From the NCBI RefSeq assembly GCF_003339865.1, contig NZ_QPKV01000007.1, positions 1-64,000 of the forward strand: 64,000 nt of DNA, in the 5' to 3' direction. Below are positions 53,125-63,200 of the stretch, in pieces. The notes below the pieces were generated by a model. That model saw only the letters and a list, made by a program, of their open reading frames with translations. It was not told where the DNA came from and did not search any database. This DNA comes from Pedobacter chinensis (GTDB taxonomy: Bacteria; Bacteroidota; Bacteroidia; Sphingobacteriales; Sphingobacteriaceae). Both the position numbers and the translations under genes were made by a program. Position 1 is the stretch's first letter; every line of letters begins with the position of its first letter.

Positions 53125-53506
53125 TCACGTATTAGCAAAAAATGCCGACAGGATAAGCGCGGAGAGTATTTCTGCCTTAATGAAGCGGTTCGCCTTTAGC
53201 AAGTGGTCGCTCACGATTGAGGGCGAGATGCCCAATAGATTGCTGATCTCCTCGTAGCTCTTGCCCTCCAGCCTGAATAGTGTGAACACTTTTTTTCTTT
53301 GGGGAGGCAACTTGTCTATGACCTTTTGCAACAGTTCCTTGTTCTCTTTTGCGAACAGATCTTCTTCAATGTGCGTGTAAAGCTCGCTGTTGTTGGCGCT
53401 CATGTAGGCCATGAGCTTTTGGTCCAGCCCGCCTTCGGAAATAATCGTAGACCAGATGTTTTGCAATCTGGAACAGGTATGAACGAAAGGATTTCGTTAG
53501 CGACTG
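53125..53506 (-). pseudogene. ECF sigma factor, truncated and frameshifted
   Basis: The minus strand first reads SLTKSFRSYLFQIAKHLVYD and YFRR, the end of region 2 of an ECF sigma factor, then shifts frame near 53440 and continues as GLDQKLMAYMSANNSELY through LPPQRKKVFTLFRLEGKS and YEEISNLLGISPSIVSDHLL, region 4. The N-terminus is missing, cut at the end of the neighbouring reductase gene. It resembles the Bacteroidota sigma factors that work with FecR and SusC. Confidence 0.78.
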
Positions 53507-54051
53507 TCAGCGCATTTGTAGTAAAGCATTATCGCCCCGGAACCAAAGTTTTTTGTCTTTAAAAGTTTGAGGACAGTTCTCTCATTTATTTTGTCAAATA
53601 GTGGCAAGCCTTTTCCTATAACCACAGGGTGCACACAGATCTGGTATTCATCAATCAGGTTAAGGTTCATCAATTGCAAAATCAAACTTCGGCTACCAAT
53701 CAGAACGTCATTATTTAATTGTTGTTTCAATTCGAGCACCGTTCCTGCAAGAGAGTGCTTTGACAGTTCTGCGCTTTCCCATTCCAAATCTTTCAGCGTG
53801 TGCGAGAACACAATTTTTGGAACCTTGTCAATGGTTATGGCAAAGTCGTCCATCGATTTCTCGCTCGATGGATTTTCTATCAGCGTTTGCCAGAATTTCA
53901 TCAACTGGAATGTGATCCTGCCATATAAAATCGCATCCGCGTTATCCAAAAGTTCGGCGTAATGTTGATGTAGTTCTTCATCGGAGATGCCTGCCGTATA
54001 GTCGCAAAACCCGTCGAGGGTCATATTAATTGCCGCTATTATTTTACTCAT
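53497..54051 (-). CDS. RibD-C/dihydrofolate reductase-like protein
   Basis: This 184-residue protein has the RibD C-terminal fold: MSKIIAAINMTLDGFCDYTAGISDEELHQHYAELLDNADAILYGRITFQLM, FAITIDKVPKIVFSHTL, NDVLIGSRSLILQLMNLNLIDEYQICVHPVVIGKGLPLF. Stand-alone members are NADPH-dependent reductases of unknown substrate. Its end abuts the sigma remnant, so a rearrangement joins them. Confidence 0.88.
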   Translation of the reverse strand: MSKIIAAINMTLDGFCDYTAGISDEELHQHYAELLDNADAILYGRITFQLMKFWQTLIENPSSEKSMDDFAITIDKVPKIVFSHTLKDLEWESAELSKHSLAGTVLELKQQLNNDVLIGSRSLILQLMNLNLIDEYQICVHPVVIGKGLPLFDKINERTVLKLLKTKNFGSGAIMLYYKCADSR

Positions 54052-54098
54052 ATCCGTAACTTAACCATGGGACTAATCGTCATTGGAAATTTCTGCAA

Positions 54099-54551
54099 TC
54101 ACTTTTTTGATATATCTTCCGCAATTCCAATTAAAAGTCCTTCAACACCGCGAATGTAACACAGCCTGTAAATGTTCTCATAATTAATAACTTCTCCAAC
54201 GACTTCAGCGCCATGCTCGCTTAATCGTGCAACCAATTCGTCAATGTTGTCGACCGCGAACATAACACGAAGATAACCGAGTGAGTTAACAGGAGCGGTC
54301 CTGTGGTCGGCAATAGTTGTTGGAGTAATAAATCTTGAAAGCTCCAATCGGCTGTGCCCATCTGGCGTAACCATCATGGCAATTTCTACGGATTGATTTC
54401 CAAGTCCCGTCACTCGTCCGGCCCATTCGCCTTCAACCATTGCCCGTCCTTCAAGCGTTAAGCCGAGGTCTGTGAAAAAAGATATAGCGTTATCGAGATT
54501 TTCTACAACGATGCCAACATTGTGCATGCTTAACAGATTGCTTTTTGTCAT
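54099..54551 (-). CDS. VOC family (glyoxalase-like) protein 1
   Basis: This 150-residue VOC protein has MHNVGIVVENLDNAISFFTDLGLTLEGRAMVEGEW, LELSRFITPTTI and VNSLGYLRVMFAVDNIDELVARLSEHGAEVVGEV, two beta-alpha-beta-beta-beta units. His and Glu positions fit metal binding. Function unknown. It follows a second VOC gene by 12 bases. Confidence 0.88.
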   Translation of the reverse strand: MTKSNLLSMHNVGIVVENLDNAISFFTDLGLTLEGRAMVEGEWAGRVTGLGNQSVEIAMMVTPDGHSRLELSRFITPTTIADHRTAPVNSLGYLRVMFAVDNIDELVARLSEHGAEVVGEVINYENIYRLCYIRGVEGLLIGIAEDISKK

Positions 54552-54563
54552 ATAAACTTGCCT

Positions 54564-55031
54564 TTAAAAGTCTGCAATAATAAGTTTCTTCATACCCATC
54601 ATTTTTTGAAAGGCTCCCGGCTTCCTGCTAAGTTCTTCCCAATTTTCAGGACACACCTGCCAACTCAACCCATATTTGTCTTTGAGCCAACCGCAAACAC
54701 TTTCTTCGCCGCCATTTGCCGTTAACGTATTCCAATAGTAGTCTATCTCTGTTTGGTCTTTGCAAGGTATCATAAACGAAATCGATTCATTGAACTTGAA
54801 CAACGGTCCAGCGTTAATACCAATAAATCGCATTTCCAATATTTCAAATTCAACTGTCAAAACCTTACCTGCGAAGTCCTTTTGAAAATCAGCCAAACCT
54901 TCGTCTTCTGTCTTGGGGTAAAAGGTAGTATTTAAGATTTTTCCTTCAGGGAAAATAGACTCATAGTATTCTGCGGCTTCCTTTGCGTTGCCATCAAACC
55001 ATAAGTTCGGAATTATTTTATTCTTTTTCAT
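54564..55031 (-). CDS. VOC family (PhnB-like) protein 2
   Basis: This 155-residue protein has IPNLWFDGNAKEAAEYYESIFPEGKILNTTFYPK, FIGINAGPLFKFNESISFMIPCKDQTEIDYYWNTLTANGGEE and CGWLKDKYGLSWQVCPE, the PhnB-like VOC pattern. Function unknown. It begins the two-gene minus-strand VOC group. Confidence 0.9.
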   Translation of the reverse strand: MKKNKIIPNLWFDGNAKEAAEYYESIFPEGKILNTTFYPKTEDEGLADFQKDFAGKVLTVEFEILEMRFIGINAGPLFKFNESISFMIPCKDQTEIDYYWNTLTANGGEESVCGWLKDKYGLSWQVCPENWEELSRKPGAFQKMMGMKKLIIADF

Positions 55032-55443
55032 TTCCTTATTTTTTATTAATTGCCCACACTGATGGGAACAAGCTGACGGCAGAAATTATTCTTTAATTAT
55101 TAGATTTTGTAAGTCTCTTCGCTTTTACTATTTAGTTACCCGTCAGACATTTGATAAGTTTTCCATTCTTTGGGTGGAACAGAATCCCTTATTTGCTTTT
55201 TCAATTGAATCAATTTTTCAACTATATACTCCCTTTCAGTCAATTTAGGGAAGTCATTTCTGAGATAATGGTAGTATGCCATGGTTTGTCGTTTATAATT
55301 TCTGCCAACTTAATTGTGATAGCTACAAATTACTATTATTTTTTCAAAGAAGCTAAATAATTGAACAATAGTAGATTGCGTATGATTTGCCAGAAGAATA
55401 TATAAAGGGAAAGCCAATGTCAGGCGATACGGCCGAAACATTT
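55032..55443. other. Spacer with one short frame
   Basis: No intact recognisable gene. A 48-codon minus frame at 55136-55282 (MAYYHYLRNDFPKLTEREYI...) may be a gene tail or chance. Confidence 0.35.
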
Positions 55444-55680
55444 CTAACCATTCCTGATGGACTTGATCTCAGCTTTCATCTCCTGCATCATCTTCATCAA
55501 TCTGTCCATGTCTGTGGCACCCTCCGGCAAATTGGTGGTATGCAGGCTATGAAACTGCCATACCTCCAACACTTCTTCTGCATTTACTTTATAAGGCAAA
55601 TAGATGGGATTTAATGATTGCAACAGAAATATTTTCCCCTTATGATTTAGATCACTCCATTGCAAAGCCGGGACATCCAT
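55444..55680 (-). pseudogene. S24/LexA-type repressor, C-terminal remnant
   Basis: The 78-residue frame GKIFLLQSLNPIYLPYKVNAEEVLEVWQF matches the end of the S24 peptidase domain of XRE-type repressors (typically ...NPVYEPYEVxAEEVLEVWEF). The HTH and catalytic parts are absent. A coiled tail (DMDRLMKMMQEMKAEIKSI) follows. Confidence 0.55.
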
Positions 55681-55713
55681 CCCGGCCGTGTCATCATTAA
55701 CTAAATCAAACTT

Positions 55714-56817
55714 CTATTGATGTTTTCTTTTATCACTGATCATTTTGTAAATCCAATCTTTGATTAAAGTAAGTGCCTCTTTTGAAAAGCCAGACTGAAT
55801 TTTCGAAATTTCCGCGTTATCGCAAGTTTTACAAGGCAACATCAAGTGGTTAAGTCCTGGGATTTTTGCCGTTGTAACATTCTTATTTCCTCCCACCAAC
55901 GCATAATTTTTCCAATTGGCTAAATTATCTTCGGCAGCGACCATTAAGTCGTTATCACCATTAATTGCGAGAATAGGAACCTTAATTTTAGCAATGGTTT
56001 TTGAGGCATCGTACTGTATGAAATATCGGTACCATGGTCCTTTCGAATTTTGCACATAATTGTAAATTGGGAAGCGGAAATGGTCAAACTGAATATTTAA
56101 TGTCTTAAAGTAAGCATCATCTTTAACTTTCCATTGTTGGTAAGCATGGTTTAGTTTCATTTCCAAGCTATCAGAACTGGCATAGCGAAAAGCTGTTTTA
56201 AACATAATGGCATTAATTTCATTCGACCGCTTCTTGTCATAATCCGGCAATGATGATGCAGCAACAATATCTGCGTTTTGTTTAAGCTGGGCATCCAATC
56301 CACTCATGGCTAAACCAGCAATGCTCACCAAAAATTTAACATCTTCACTTTCAGCCGCGGCAATGGAAATGGCTGCCCCACCCTCACTGTGCCCCATCAA
56401 ACCAATTTTACCAGATTCAATATCTTTTCTCGATTTTAAGTACGCTACTGCCGCAAGTGCGTCTTTTGCGAAATCGCCAGTGGTTGCCGTTTCATAAATT
56501 CCGGATGTTTTGCCTACTCCTCGATCATCAGTTCGCAACATTGCAATGCCGTGTTCAGCAAGATAAGTGGCAATCTGCTCGAAAATTTTGTGTCCGGCCA
56601 TCGTACCATTCCTGTCTTGCTTGCCCGTACCTGATACCATAACCAAAGTTGGAAACGACTTCTTACCAACAGGTTTGCTTAAAGTGCCGCCAAATACTAT
56701 TTTATCATCAGCGCTTTTAAAACTGACGCTATCTGATGCTACCTTAAAAATTTTATCCTCTTGCGCATTTGAAGAAATTGCCGAAAAGAATAGAAAAATA
56801 AATACGAAGCATTTCAT
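55714..56817 (-). CDS. Secreted alpha/beta hydrolase
   Basis: This 367-residue protein has a signal peptide (FVFIFLFFSAISSNAQ). The catalytic Ser is in GLMGHSEGGAA, Asp in AINGDNDLMV and His in IPGLNHLML. GTLSKPVGKKSFPTLVMVSGTGKQDRNG and RTDDRGVGKTSG place it in a family of exported peptidase/esterase-like hydrolases. Its start touches the TlpA gene stop, so it is the last gene of the SusC operon. The substrate is unknown. Confidence 0.85.
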   Translation of the reverse strand: MKCFVFIFLFFSAISSNAQEDKIFKVASDSVSFKSADDKIVFGGTLSKPVGKKSFPTLVMVSGTGKQDRNGTMAGHKIFEQIATYLAEHGIAMLRTDDRGVGKTSGIYETATTGDFAKDALAAVAYLKSRKDIESGKIGLMGHSEGGAAISIAAAESEDVKFLVSIAGLAMSGLDAQLKQNADIVAASSLPDYDKKRSNEINAIMFKTAFRYASSDSLEMKLNHAYQQWKVKDDAYFKTLNIQFDHFRFPIYNYVQNSKGPWYRYFIQYDASKTIAKIKVPILAINGDNDLMVAAEDNLANWKNYALVGGNKNVTTAKIPGLNHLMLPCKTCDNAEISKIQSGFSKEALTLIKDWIYKMISDKRKHQ

Positions 56818-58817
56818 TACTTACTTGTTTTTACAACATCAACCATCGTAGAAATCTCATCTGCTAATTCGGTAGCACTCCCTTTAAAACCGACAGTAAT
56901 AAAACGGGCATTTCCATTGGTATCTACAATTATTTTTTGTGGGATGCCTGAGATGTTGAATGCCCTGCAAATACGTTCGAATACTTCGCCGGTAGCTTTG
57001 GCATCTTTAGCTTTATTATCAAACAATACGTTGAAATTGTACTTATTATCTTTGATGTACTTCGTAACCTCTGCTTTATAATCTGCTGAACGCTCTTCGG
57101 TATCCACAAAGTAGAAAACAACATTTGGGTCTTTTGCATATTTATCAACAGCTAATTTCATCCCCGGAAAAGATGCCTTACAAGGCACACACCAGGTTGC
57201 CCAGAAATCGAAAACCACGGTTTTTCCTTTTAAATCCTGTAGCTTAACAGTTTTACCATTCAAATCTTCCATAGCAAAATCAACCATCGGCTTGCTGAAC
57301 ATCTCTTTTTTGATTTCCTCCGTCATTTTCAATCCGCCAGCATTATTCTTCAAGCTGTTTAGATATTGGTCGTACCCTTTTTCATTACCAGTCTTTTTGA
57401 TGTAAGTATCCTTAAGCATCGCCAGCATTTCGGGGCTACTTTGGTTTTCAAACACGCTTTTTTCCAACAGGATTTTAAGCGATGTCTTATCACCCAAATG
57501 ACTTAATGCATTGGCCAATTCTGCATTGAGCGTTGCGCTTGTATAACCGAGCAATGATTTAGATTGGTTGGCATAAATCAAGGCCTCTTTGTATCTGCCC
57601 GCTGTATTTAATAAGTGAGCATGAACAGGTAAAATGCGTTTTGCGATAGATTCATTTACATATTTTACCCATTCTGACGGAGAAAGGTAAGCGTACTCAT
57701 CCGGACGGGTAGTCCTAAGCAATTCGATTCTTTTAATTAATTTTTCTGAAACCGGAAGCAATTTTTTTTCTGAAACTTCTTTCCTGCTAAAAGGGATTTC
57801 GACAATTTTATAATAAAGCGTTGGTAACGAGCTGAAAGGAATTTTATCAATGTATTTATCTAAATCAGCATAGTCTTTATCCGCATAAGCACCCAAAACA
57901 ATAATATTCTGATAAATCGTTGGATAACTTATTCTGTTTTCCCGTGCAAATTCCTCATTTGCGCTTTGCTCAGGGAAATCGGTTATGAATTTTCTATTGG
58001 TCTGCAAAAGCAAGTCCATATCCGAACCTATGGGCATGGCTTTAAAAGCATTCAAACGTGCCAAGCCGCCCTTTGGGAAACGTTGCAACATCACCTTATC
58101 AACTGAATCGGCGGTGGTCTTATCTTGCAAAATTCTCAACAATATTCTTCTGGCATTAAGCAAATCTTCTTCACTTGCATCAGGTCTTTTAAGGTAATTA
58201 AGCACCCGTTGCAGACGAGGACCAGCATCATTTTTAAAAGTTGCCTTGGTTGCAAGCGCATAAGGGTAAACCAATATTGATTTTGCAGATTGATTGAAAC
58301 TAATCTCTTGATTTAACCAATGATAAGTGGCTGAATCGTTAACACCCTCAAATTTAATGTAGCCAGGAATATCCATTCCATACTTTGGAGAACGTGCTAA
58401 GCCCCATCCTGCATAAGCGCCTTTTGCCATAACGCCTGCGCGGTCTTTATCCAGGAACATGGTGAAATAACCCTGGTCTTTGTTATTATCGATTAGGGTA
58501 TCAGCCTTAAACTTAACTGCAATTATTCCGCAGTCTGTTGGCACTTCATATAGTGCTTTCCAAACATTACTCGTGCCCTTTAAGCTCAAATCTGATGCAT
58601 ACCATTTATAATTGCGATAGGCATAAACCACTGCGGTAACATTTTTCTTGTTATTAAGCACAGTTCCGGTCGCGTCATAAACAATTTCAATATTCTGTCC
58701 TGGATTTGCTCTTTCCGGAATGATACGAAAGTTTGTTGGAAGTTGGGCAAAAGCTGTACCTATTGACAGGGAGAGCGCAATAAAGAATAAAATTGGTTGT
58801 TGGACTATTTTTTTCAT
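56817..58817 (-). CDS. TlpA-like thioredoxin protein with large N-terminal region
   Basis: The start at 58817 (MKKIVQQPILFFIALSLSIGTAFAQ) gives a signal peptide; a longer start at 58856 does not. The 666-residue protein has an N-terminal beta domain, a helical repeat middle and a C-terminal TlpA/AhpC-type thioredoxin fold (VVFDFWATWCVPCKASFPGM) with CVPC. Such proteins often follow SusC/SusD in Sphingobacteriaceae, probably acting on disulfides in the periplasm. It lies 66 bases after susD. Confidence 0.88.
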   Translation of the reverse strand: MKKIVQQPILFFIALSLSIGTAFAQLPTNFRIIPERANPGQNIEIVYDATGTVLNNKKNVTAVVYAYRNYKWYASDLSLKGTSNVWKALYEVPTDCGIIAVKFKADTLIDNNKDQGYFTMFLDKDRAGVMAKGAYAGWGLARSPKYGMDIPGYIKFEGVNDSATYHWLNQEISFNQSAKSILVYPYALATKATFKNDAGPRLQRVLNYLKRPDASEEDLLNARRILLRILQDKTTADSVDKVMLQRFPKGGLARLNAFKAMPIGSDMDLLLQTNRKFITDFPEQSANEEFARENRISYPTIYQNIIVLGAYADKDYADLDKYIDKIPFSSLPTLYYKIVEIPFSRKEVSEKKLLPVSEKLIKRIELLRTTRPDEYAYLSPSEWVKYVNESIAKRILPVHAHLLNTAGRYKEALIYANQSKSLLGYTSATLNAELANALSHLGDKTSLKILLEKSVFENQSSPEMLAMLKDTYIKKTGNEKGYDQYLNSLKNNAGGLKMTEEIKKEMFSKPMVDFAMEDLNGKTVKLQDLKGKTVVFDFWATWCVPCKASFPGMKLAVDKYAKDPNVVFYFVDTEERSADYKAEVTKYIKDNKYNFNVLFDNKAKDAKATGEVFERICRAFNISGIPQKIIVDTNGNARFITVGFKGSATELADEISTMVDVVKTSK

Positions 58818-58882
58818 TGGGGTTGGTTTAGCTGCCGAACAAACGTCCGGCAGCATTTATCTGTGTGTTGTTGTTGTTTTAC

Positions 58883-60280
58883 CTATGGATTTTTTTCCAG
58901 TTCAGGATTCAAATTGGTCAGGAATTCTGCAATCGGAAATACATAACGGTCACTGTTTGGCGCAAGCGTAAAAGTGGTACCGTTCACTACACGTGTATAA
59001 GTAAATTGAAACGCTGTTTCGCTTTTCAACCTACGCATATCCCACCAGCGAAGCATACGACCGATAAACTCTCTTCTTCTCTCTTGAATTACTTTGACCA
59101 ATGCATCAGCAGGCGATGAGGCAGTTAAGGGTACATAATCTGTCGGTTTGAAACGTTTGATCCTTAGGTTATTCACCCAAAGCATTGCATTGGTAGCGTC
59201 ATTGTTTCTAGCAAAATATTCAGCTTTAATCAACATCATTTCAGGCACGTTTGGCCCAACATTACGGGTTTCGCCAATCCTTGCCTCGCGGTAGCTATAA
59301 CGACCAGTAAAAGTTGAGGATATGGTTGAGGCTGGAACAGTTAACAACTGATAACGTTGATCTGTGGTGCCAAGAAGAGCAAGAATTTCATCACTCAAAC
59401 GATAAGCTGTTGGTGAGAAACTAAGCGAATTTCCTGCTGCAACTTTCGATAAAAGGATCTCCGGGTCGGTAATACGACGAGGGTAGTTTGCGCTGCTGAC
59501 ACTGGTTAGCACACCCAAATCGTTAAGTGTGCTTCGTACCGCGAGTGCCATATCCGCACATTTATTCGCATTTGCATAATCATTCATATAAAGATAACAG
59601 CGTGCAAGCTCGCCATAAGCACTTACTTTTGATGGCAACGTATTGTAAGCCTGCGAGTTTGGTAAAGCAGGGATTGCACTAGTTAAATCTTCAATAATTT
59701 GGTTGTAAACAGCCTGTACCGATGCACGGCTTAAACTTTGACTTACCGTTTGTTTTAAAATAAGCGGCACCCCAAGGTCTGTAGCTGCCGAACTTGCCTG
59801 ATATGGTTTTGCATAAGTATTTACCAGTGCCATGTATGAATCTGCCCGATGGACTTTTGCCTCTGCCGTCATTTCTGCTTTCTCGGCATCAGTTCCGCTT
59901 GCTGCAGGAAGTTCATCGATAATGGTATTGCAGTACAGAATATTATTATACAATCTATTCCAGTTATCATCTTGTTCGTAAGTGGTGCCCAGCGTATAAA
60001 TAACAGGTTTCCAGGTATAACTATTGATGTAATAGGCATAAAACAAACTTCCTGTTAAGCCATTGATTTGGGCAGCATCAACAATGCTCAATTCGTCAGA
60101 TGCAAAATCGCCCAAGTTGGTATTTTGCTCGAAATTGGCTGGTGTATTAAGCAAATATCTGTAATTAATCGCCTGTTTAGGCACTAAATTACCCTGTGTT
60201 TTAATATCGACATATTTTTCGCAACCCATTACGAATAGCGCCGTAACACCTAGAAAAAATAATTTATATGATTGTTTCAT
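58883..60280 (-). CDS. SusD/RagB family lipoprotein
   Basis: The start at 60280 (MKQSYKLFFLGVTALFVMGCEKY) gives a lipoprotein signal with Cys20. The 465-residue product has the SusD plan: TTYEQDDNWNRLYNNILYCNTIIDELPAA, AEAKVHRADSYMALVNTYAKPY, GELARCYLYMNDYANANKCADMAL and EMMLIKAEYFARN, ending in ERRREFIGRMLRWWDMRRL. It captures ligand at the surface with SusC. 11 bases separate it from the susC stop. Confidence 0.95.
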   Translation of the reverse strand: MKQSYKLFFLGVTALFVMGCEKYVDIKTQGNLVPKQAINYRYLLNTPANFEQNTNLGDFASDELSIVDAAQINGLTGSLFYAYYINSYTWKPVIYTLGTTYEQDDNWNRLYNNILYCNTIIDELPAASGTDAEKAEMTAEAKVHRADSYMALVNTYAKPYQASSAATDLGVPLILKQTVSQSLSRASVQAVYNQIIEDLTSAIPALPNSQAYNTLPSKVSAYGELARCYLYMNDYANANKCADMALAVRSTLNDLGVLTSVSSANYPRRITDPEILLSKVAAGNSLSFSPTAYRLSDEILALLGTTDQRYQLLTVPASTISSTFTGRYSYREARIGETRNVGPNVPEMMLIKAEYFARNNDATNAMLWVNNLRIKRFKPTDYVPLTASSPADALVKVIQERRREFIGRMLRWWDMRRLKSETAFQFTYTRVVNGTTFTLAPNSDRYVFPIAEFLTNLNPELEKNP

Positions 60281-60290
60281 ATCAAAAAGA

Positions 60291-63200
60291 TTAGAAATTA
60301 ACATTAAGTGAAAAATTGTAAGAAGTGGTTGCAGGAAGACCTAGCGTTGTCGAGTTGAGACCAGCAGTAAAATCAGGGTCGATACCCTCTTTATTTGCGC
60401 TCCACAATAATCCTAGGTTTCGAACAGAAAAACCAAAATTTGCAGCTTTAATTGCTTGAGTGAAACGCTGAGTTGGGATTTTATAAGTTAAAGAAAGTTC
60501 TCTCAACCTGATATAATCACCTTTTAATACATTGATATCAGACTGCTGATAACGGGTTAAACTTACTGTCGCATAAGTTCCGGCTACACCTGGAACATTG
60601 GTGAATTGCTCATCACCAGCTTTTTGCCAACGGTTCGCTACATCTTCACTTAAATCATAAGTAACCCCAGTTCTAGAAGATGGGTAAGAGGTTATGGTCG
60701 GTTTCAAGAATACACTTCCAAACTGATAGGTTGCAATGGCCATTAGGATAAAATCCTTAAATCTTACGCTTTGTGTATAGCTACCAAAATGTGGCGCAGT
60801 AGTTCTTCCTGCGTTTGTTAATGCATCAATAGAATTCAAATTCACACTTGGGGCAATCTTGTTTCCGTTTTGGTCGTAAACCAAGGTCATGCCTGTTGCA
60901 TCAAGTCCTGCGTTTTTGTAAACCAATAACTTATCTGTTGCATAACCTGAAATGTAACCGCTATAAGCAGGGTTTGCGTAAAAAGAAGAGGATGGCACAA
61001 AACGTGTATCTTCTACATTATTTACATTATAAGCATAAGTTAACCTACTGCTTATATCCCAATCTTTGTTGGTGTAAAATATCCCGGCTAATGAAAGGTC
61101 TATCCCTTTTCCATTCAGTTCACTAGTGTTACGGGTTAAATTTGTAACACCATAAGTTCCATTTATTGGAAAGTTATAAAAAAGGTCGGTACCATGTTTG
61201 CGATAAACCTCTACCGAGCCAGTAATTCTGTTTTTCAAGAATCCGAAATCCAATCCAAGATTACTTACATAAGTTTTCTCCCAACGTAATTCAGGATTTG
61301 CTGGAGCAATAATGCTTGCCGTTGGTAAGCCGGTTTGTGCATCTACGCTTCCGAGTGCAATGTAAGTAAACGGGTATAATGATTTTGAAATGTTACCATT
61401 AACTCCATAGGTTGCTCTTAAGGCTAAGTTAGAAATCCATGAAACATTATCCAGGAATGACTCTTTATAAACGTCCCATTTACCGCCAAATGAATAAAGC
61501 GGCGTAGCACGGAAAGAACGGTCGACACCGAAGTTATTATAATCATCATAACGTACACTTGCAGAAACCGTATACTTCGATTTATAAGTGTAGGCAGCAT
61601 TGCTGTAATATGAAAGGTATCTTCTTGTTTTATCTAACTGACTTGGCGAGCCACCCAATCCTTGCGTGTAACCATATATTGTTGTGTAAGGTGTAGAAAA
61701 GTTTACAGGACGCGAAATACCTGTTCCCATGTTGTAGCCATACATTGTGCTCAAACCTTCCCCCTCTTGTGTTTGTCTGATTTCAGCACCAGCAATGGCG
61801 TTAATTTGATGGTCTCTTCCAAGAGTTGTATCATAATTTAATTGCCCTCTTAGCGTGTAATTATTTGTGGTATAATTACCAACACTCAAAATGCCACTTC
61901 CAGCTGACAAACCAAGGCTATTTACGGCTTTCCCAGATGTAGGAATTGTTGTAAAAGTATTTACAAGGTCGCGATAGTAATAAGTATTATCGCTGTAGAA
62001 ATTACGGCTTGTTGAATTTGCTATTTCGGTATTGAAAAAAGCATTGGCTGATAACCCTTTAACAATTGGAACATTTAAGTTAATGTTTGCACTGTAATTA
62101 TTATCCTTTTGGATATTGTCAGCATTCTCAATTTCATCAAGGGCATTGTATCCCCAGTTAAGAAAACCAGTTGGATAAACCGCATTGTTCAACCAACCAC
62201 TATAAAATCTTTTTGAATAAGAAACCCTGTTACCATTATCATCAACAATTTGATTGTAAGGCATAAAAGTAGATAGAGTTGGGTTATAAAGGCTATTCAA
62301 CCCAATACCGTTGGTTTTATATTTGAAAAACGAACCTTTTAAATTAGTTGATAACGTAGCGATTCTGAAAAGTTTGAACGTATTGTTTAAGGTTAATGTT
62401 AAACGACTTCCACTATTACCAACCGCATAAGGGTCTTCTTTAGCATACGATGCCGAGTAGAAATAGGTGGAATGGTTGTTTCCTCCACCAACAGAGAAAT
62501 TATAGGTTTGAGAAGTAGCTGGTCTTAAGAGGTAATCCTCAATTTGCCCTTTGCCATCTCTTGCCGAAAGCTGTGCAATCTGACTATCATAGGCAGCTTT
62601 CGTAATTGAACCAGCCTTTAGTTTAAAAGCTAAATCGGTTACGGTGGCTACGTTTGTACTGAAAGCTGTTGTATTATTCGGTGCTGTTATTACATTTTTA
62701 GCAACCAATTCTTCCTCGTAAGCAATTGTTTGGGCGGTAGTCATTGTTCGTAAATAATCAAGATTCGGGTGGTTAGAAACTGATGCATTTACAGAGAAAT
62801 TAATGGTAGGTGTCTGTCCAGCTTTACCTGCTTTGGTTGTAATAACCATAACACCGTTAGCGGCTCTTGTACCCCAAATGGAAGCCGCGGCAGCATCTTT
62901 CAAGAAGGTAACATTCTCCACATCATTCGGATTGATGGTCGAAATATCATATTCTGTGATGGCCCCATCAACAACGATTAGCGGGAAAGATTCTCCCTGA
63001 AGCGTACTTCTTCCTCTAACAAAAAAGTTATAATCACTCGAGCCTTTTGTTCGTGTTCCGCTGCTTACCGAATTGCGTGTATTGCCGTAAACAAAACTGT
63101 TGTCGCCCGAATTAATGTTGATTTTTACACCTGGAACTTGCGATTCTAATCTGTAAAGCAAGTTTGGAACCGGTACCTTTTCAATCTGCTCTTTGGTAAC

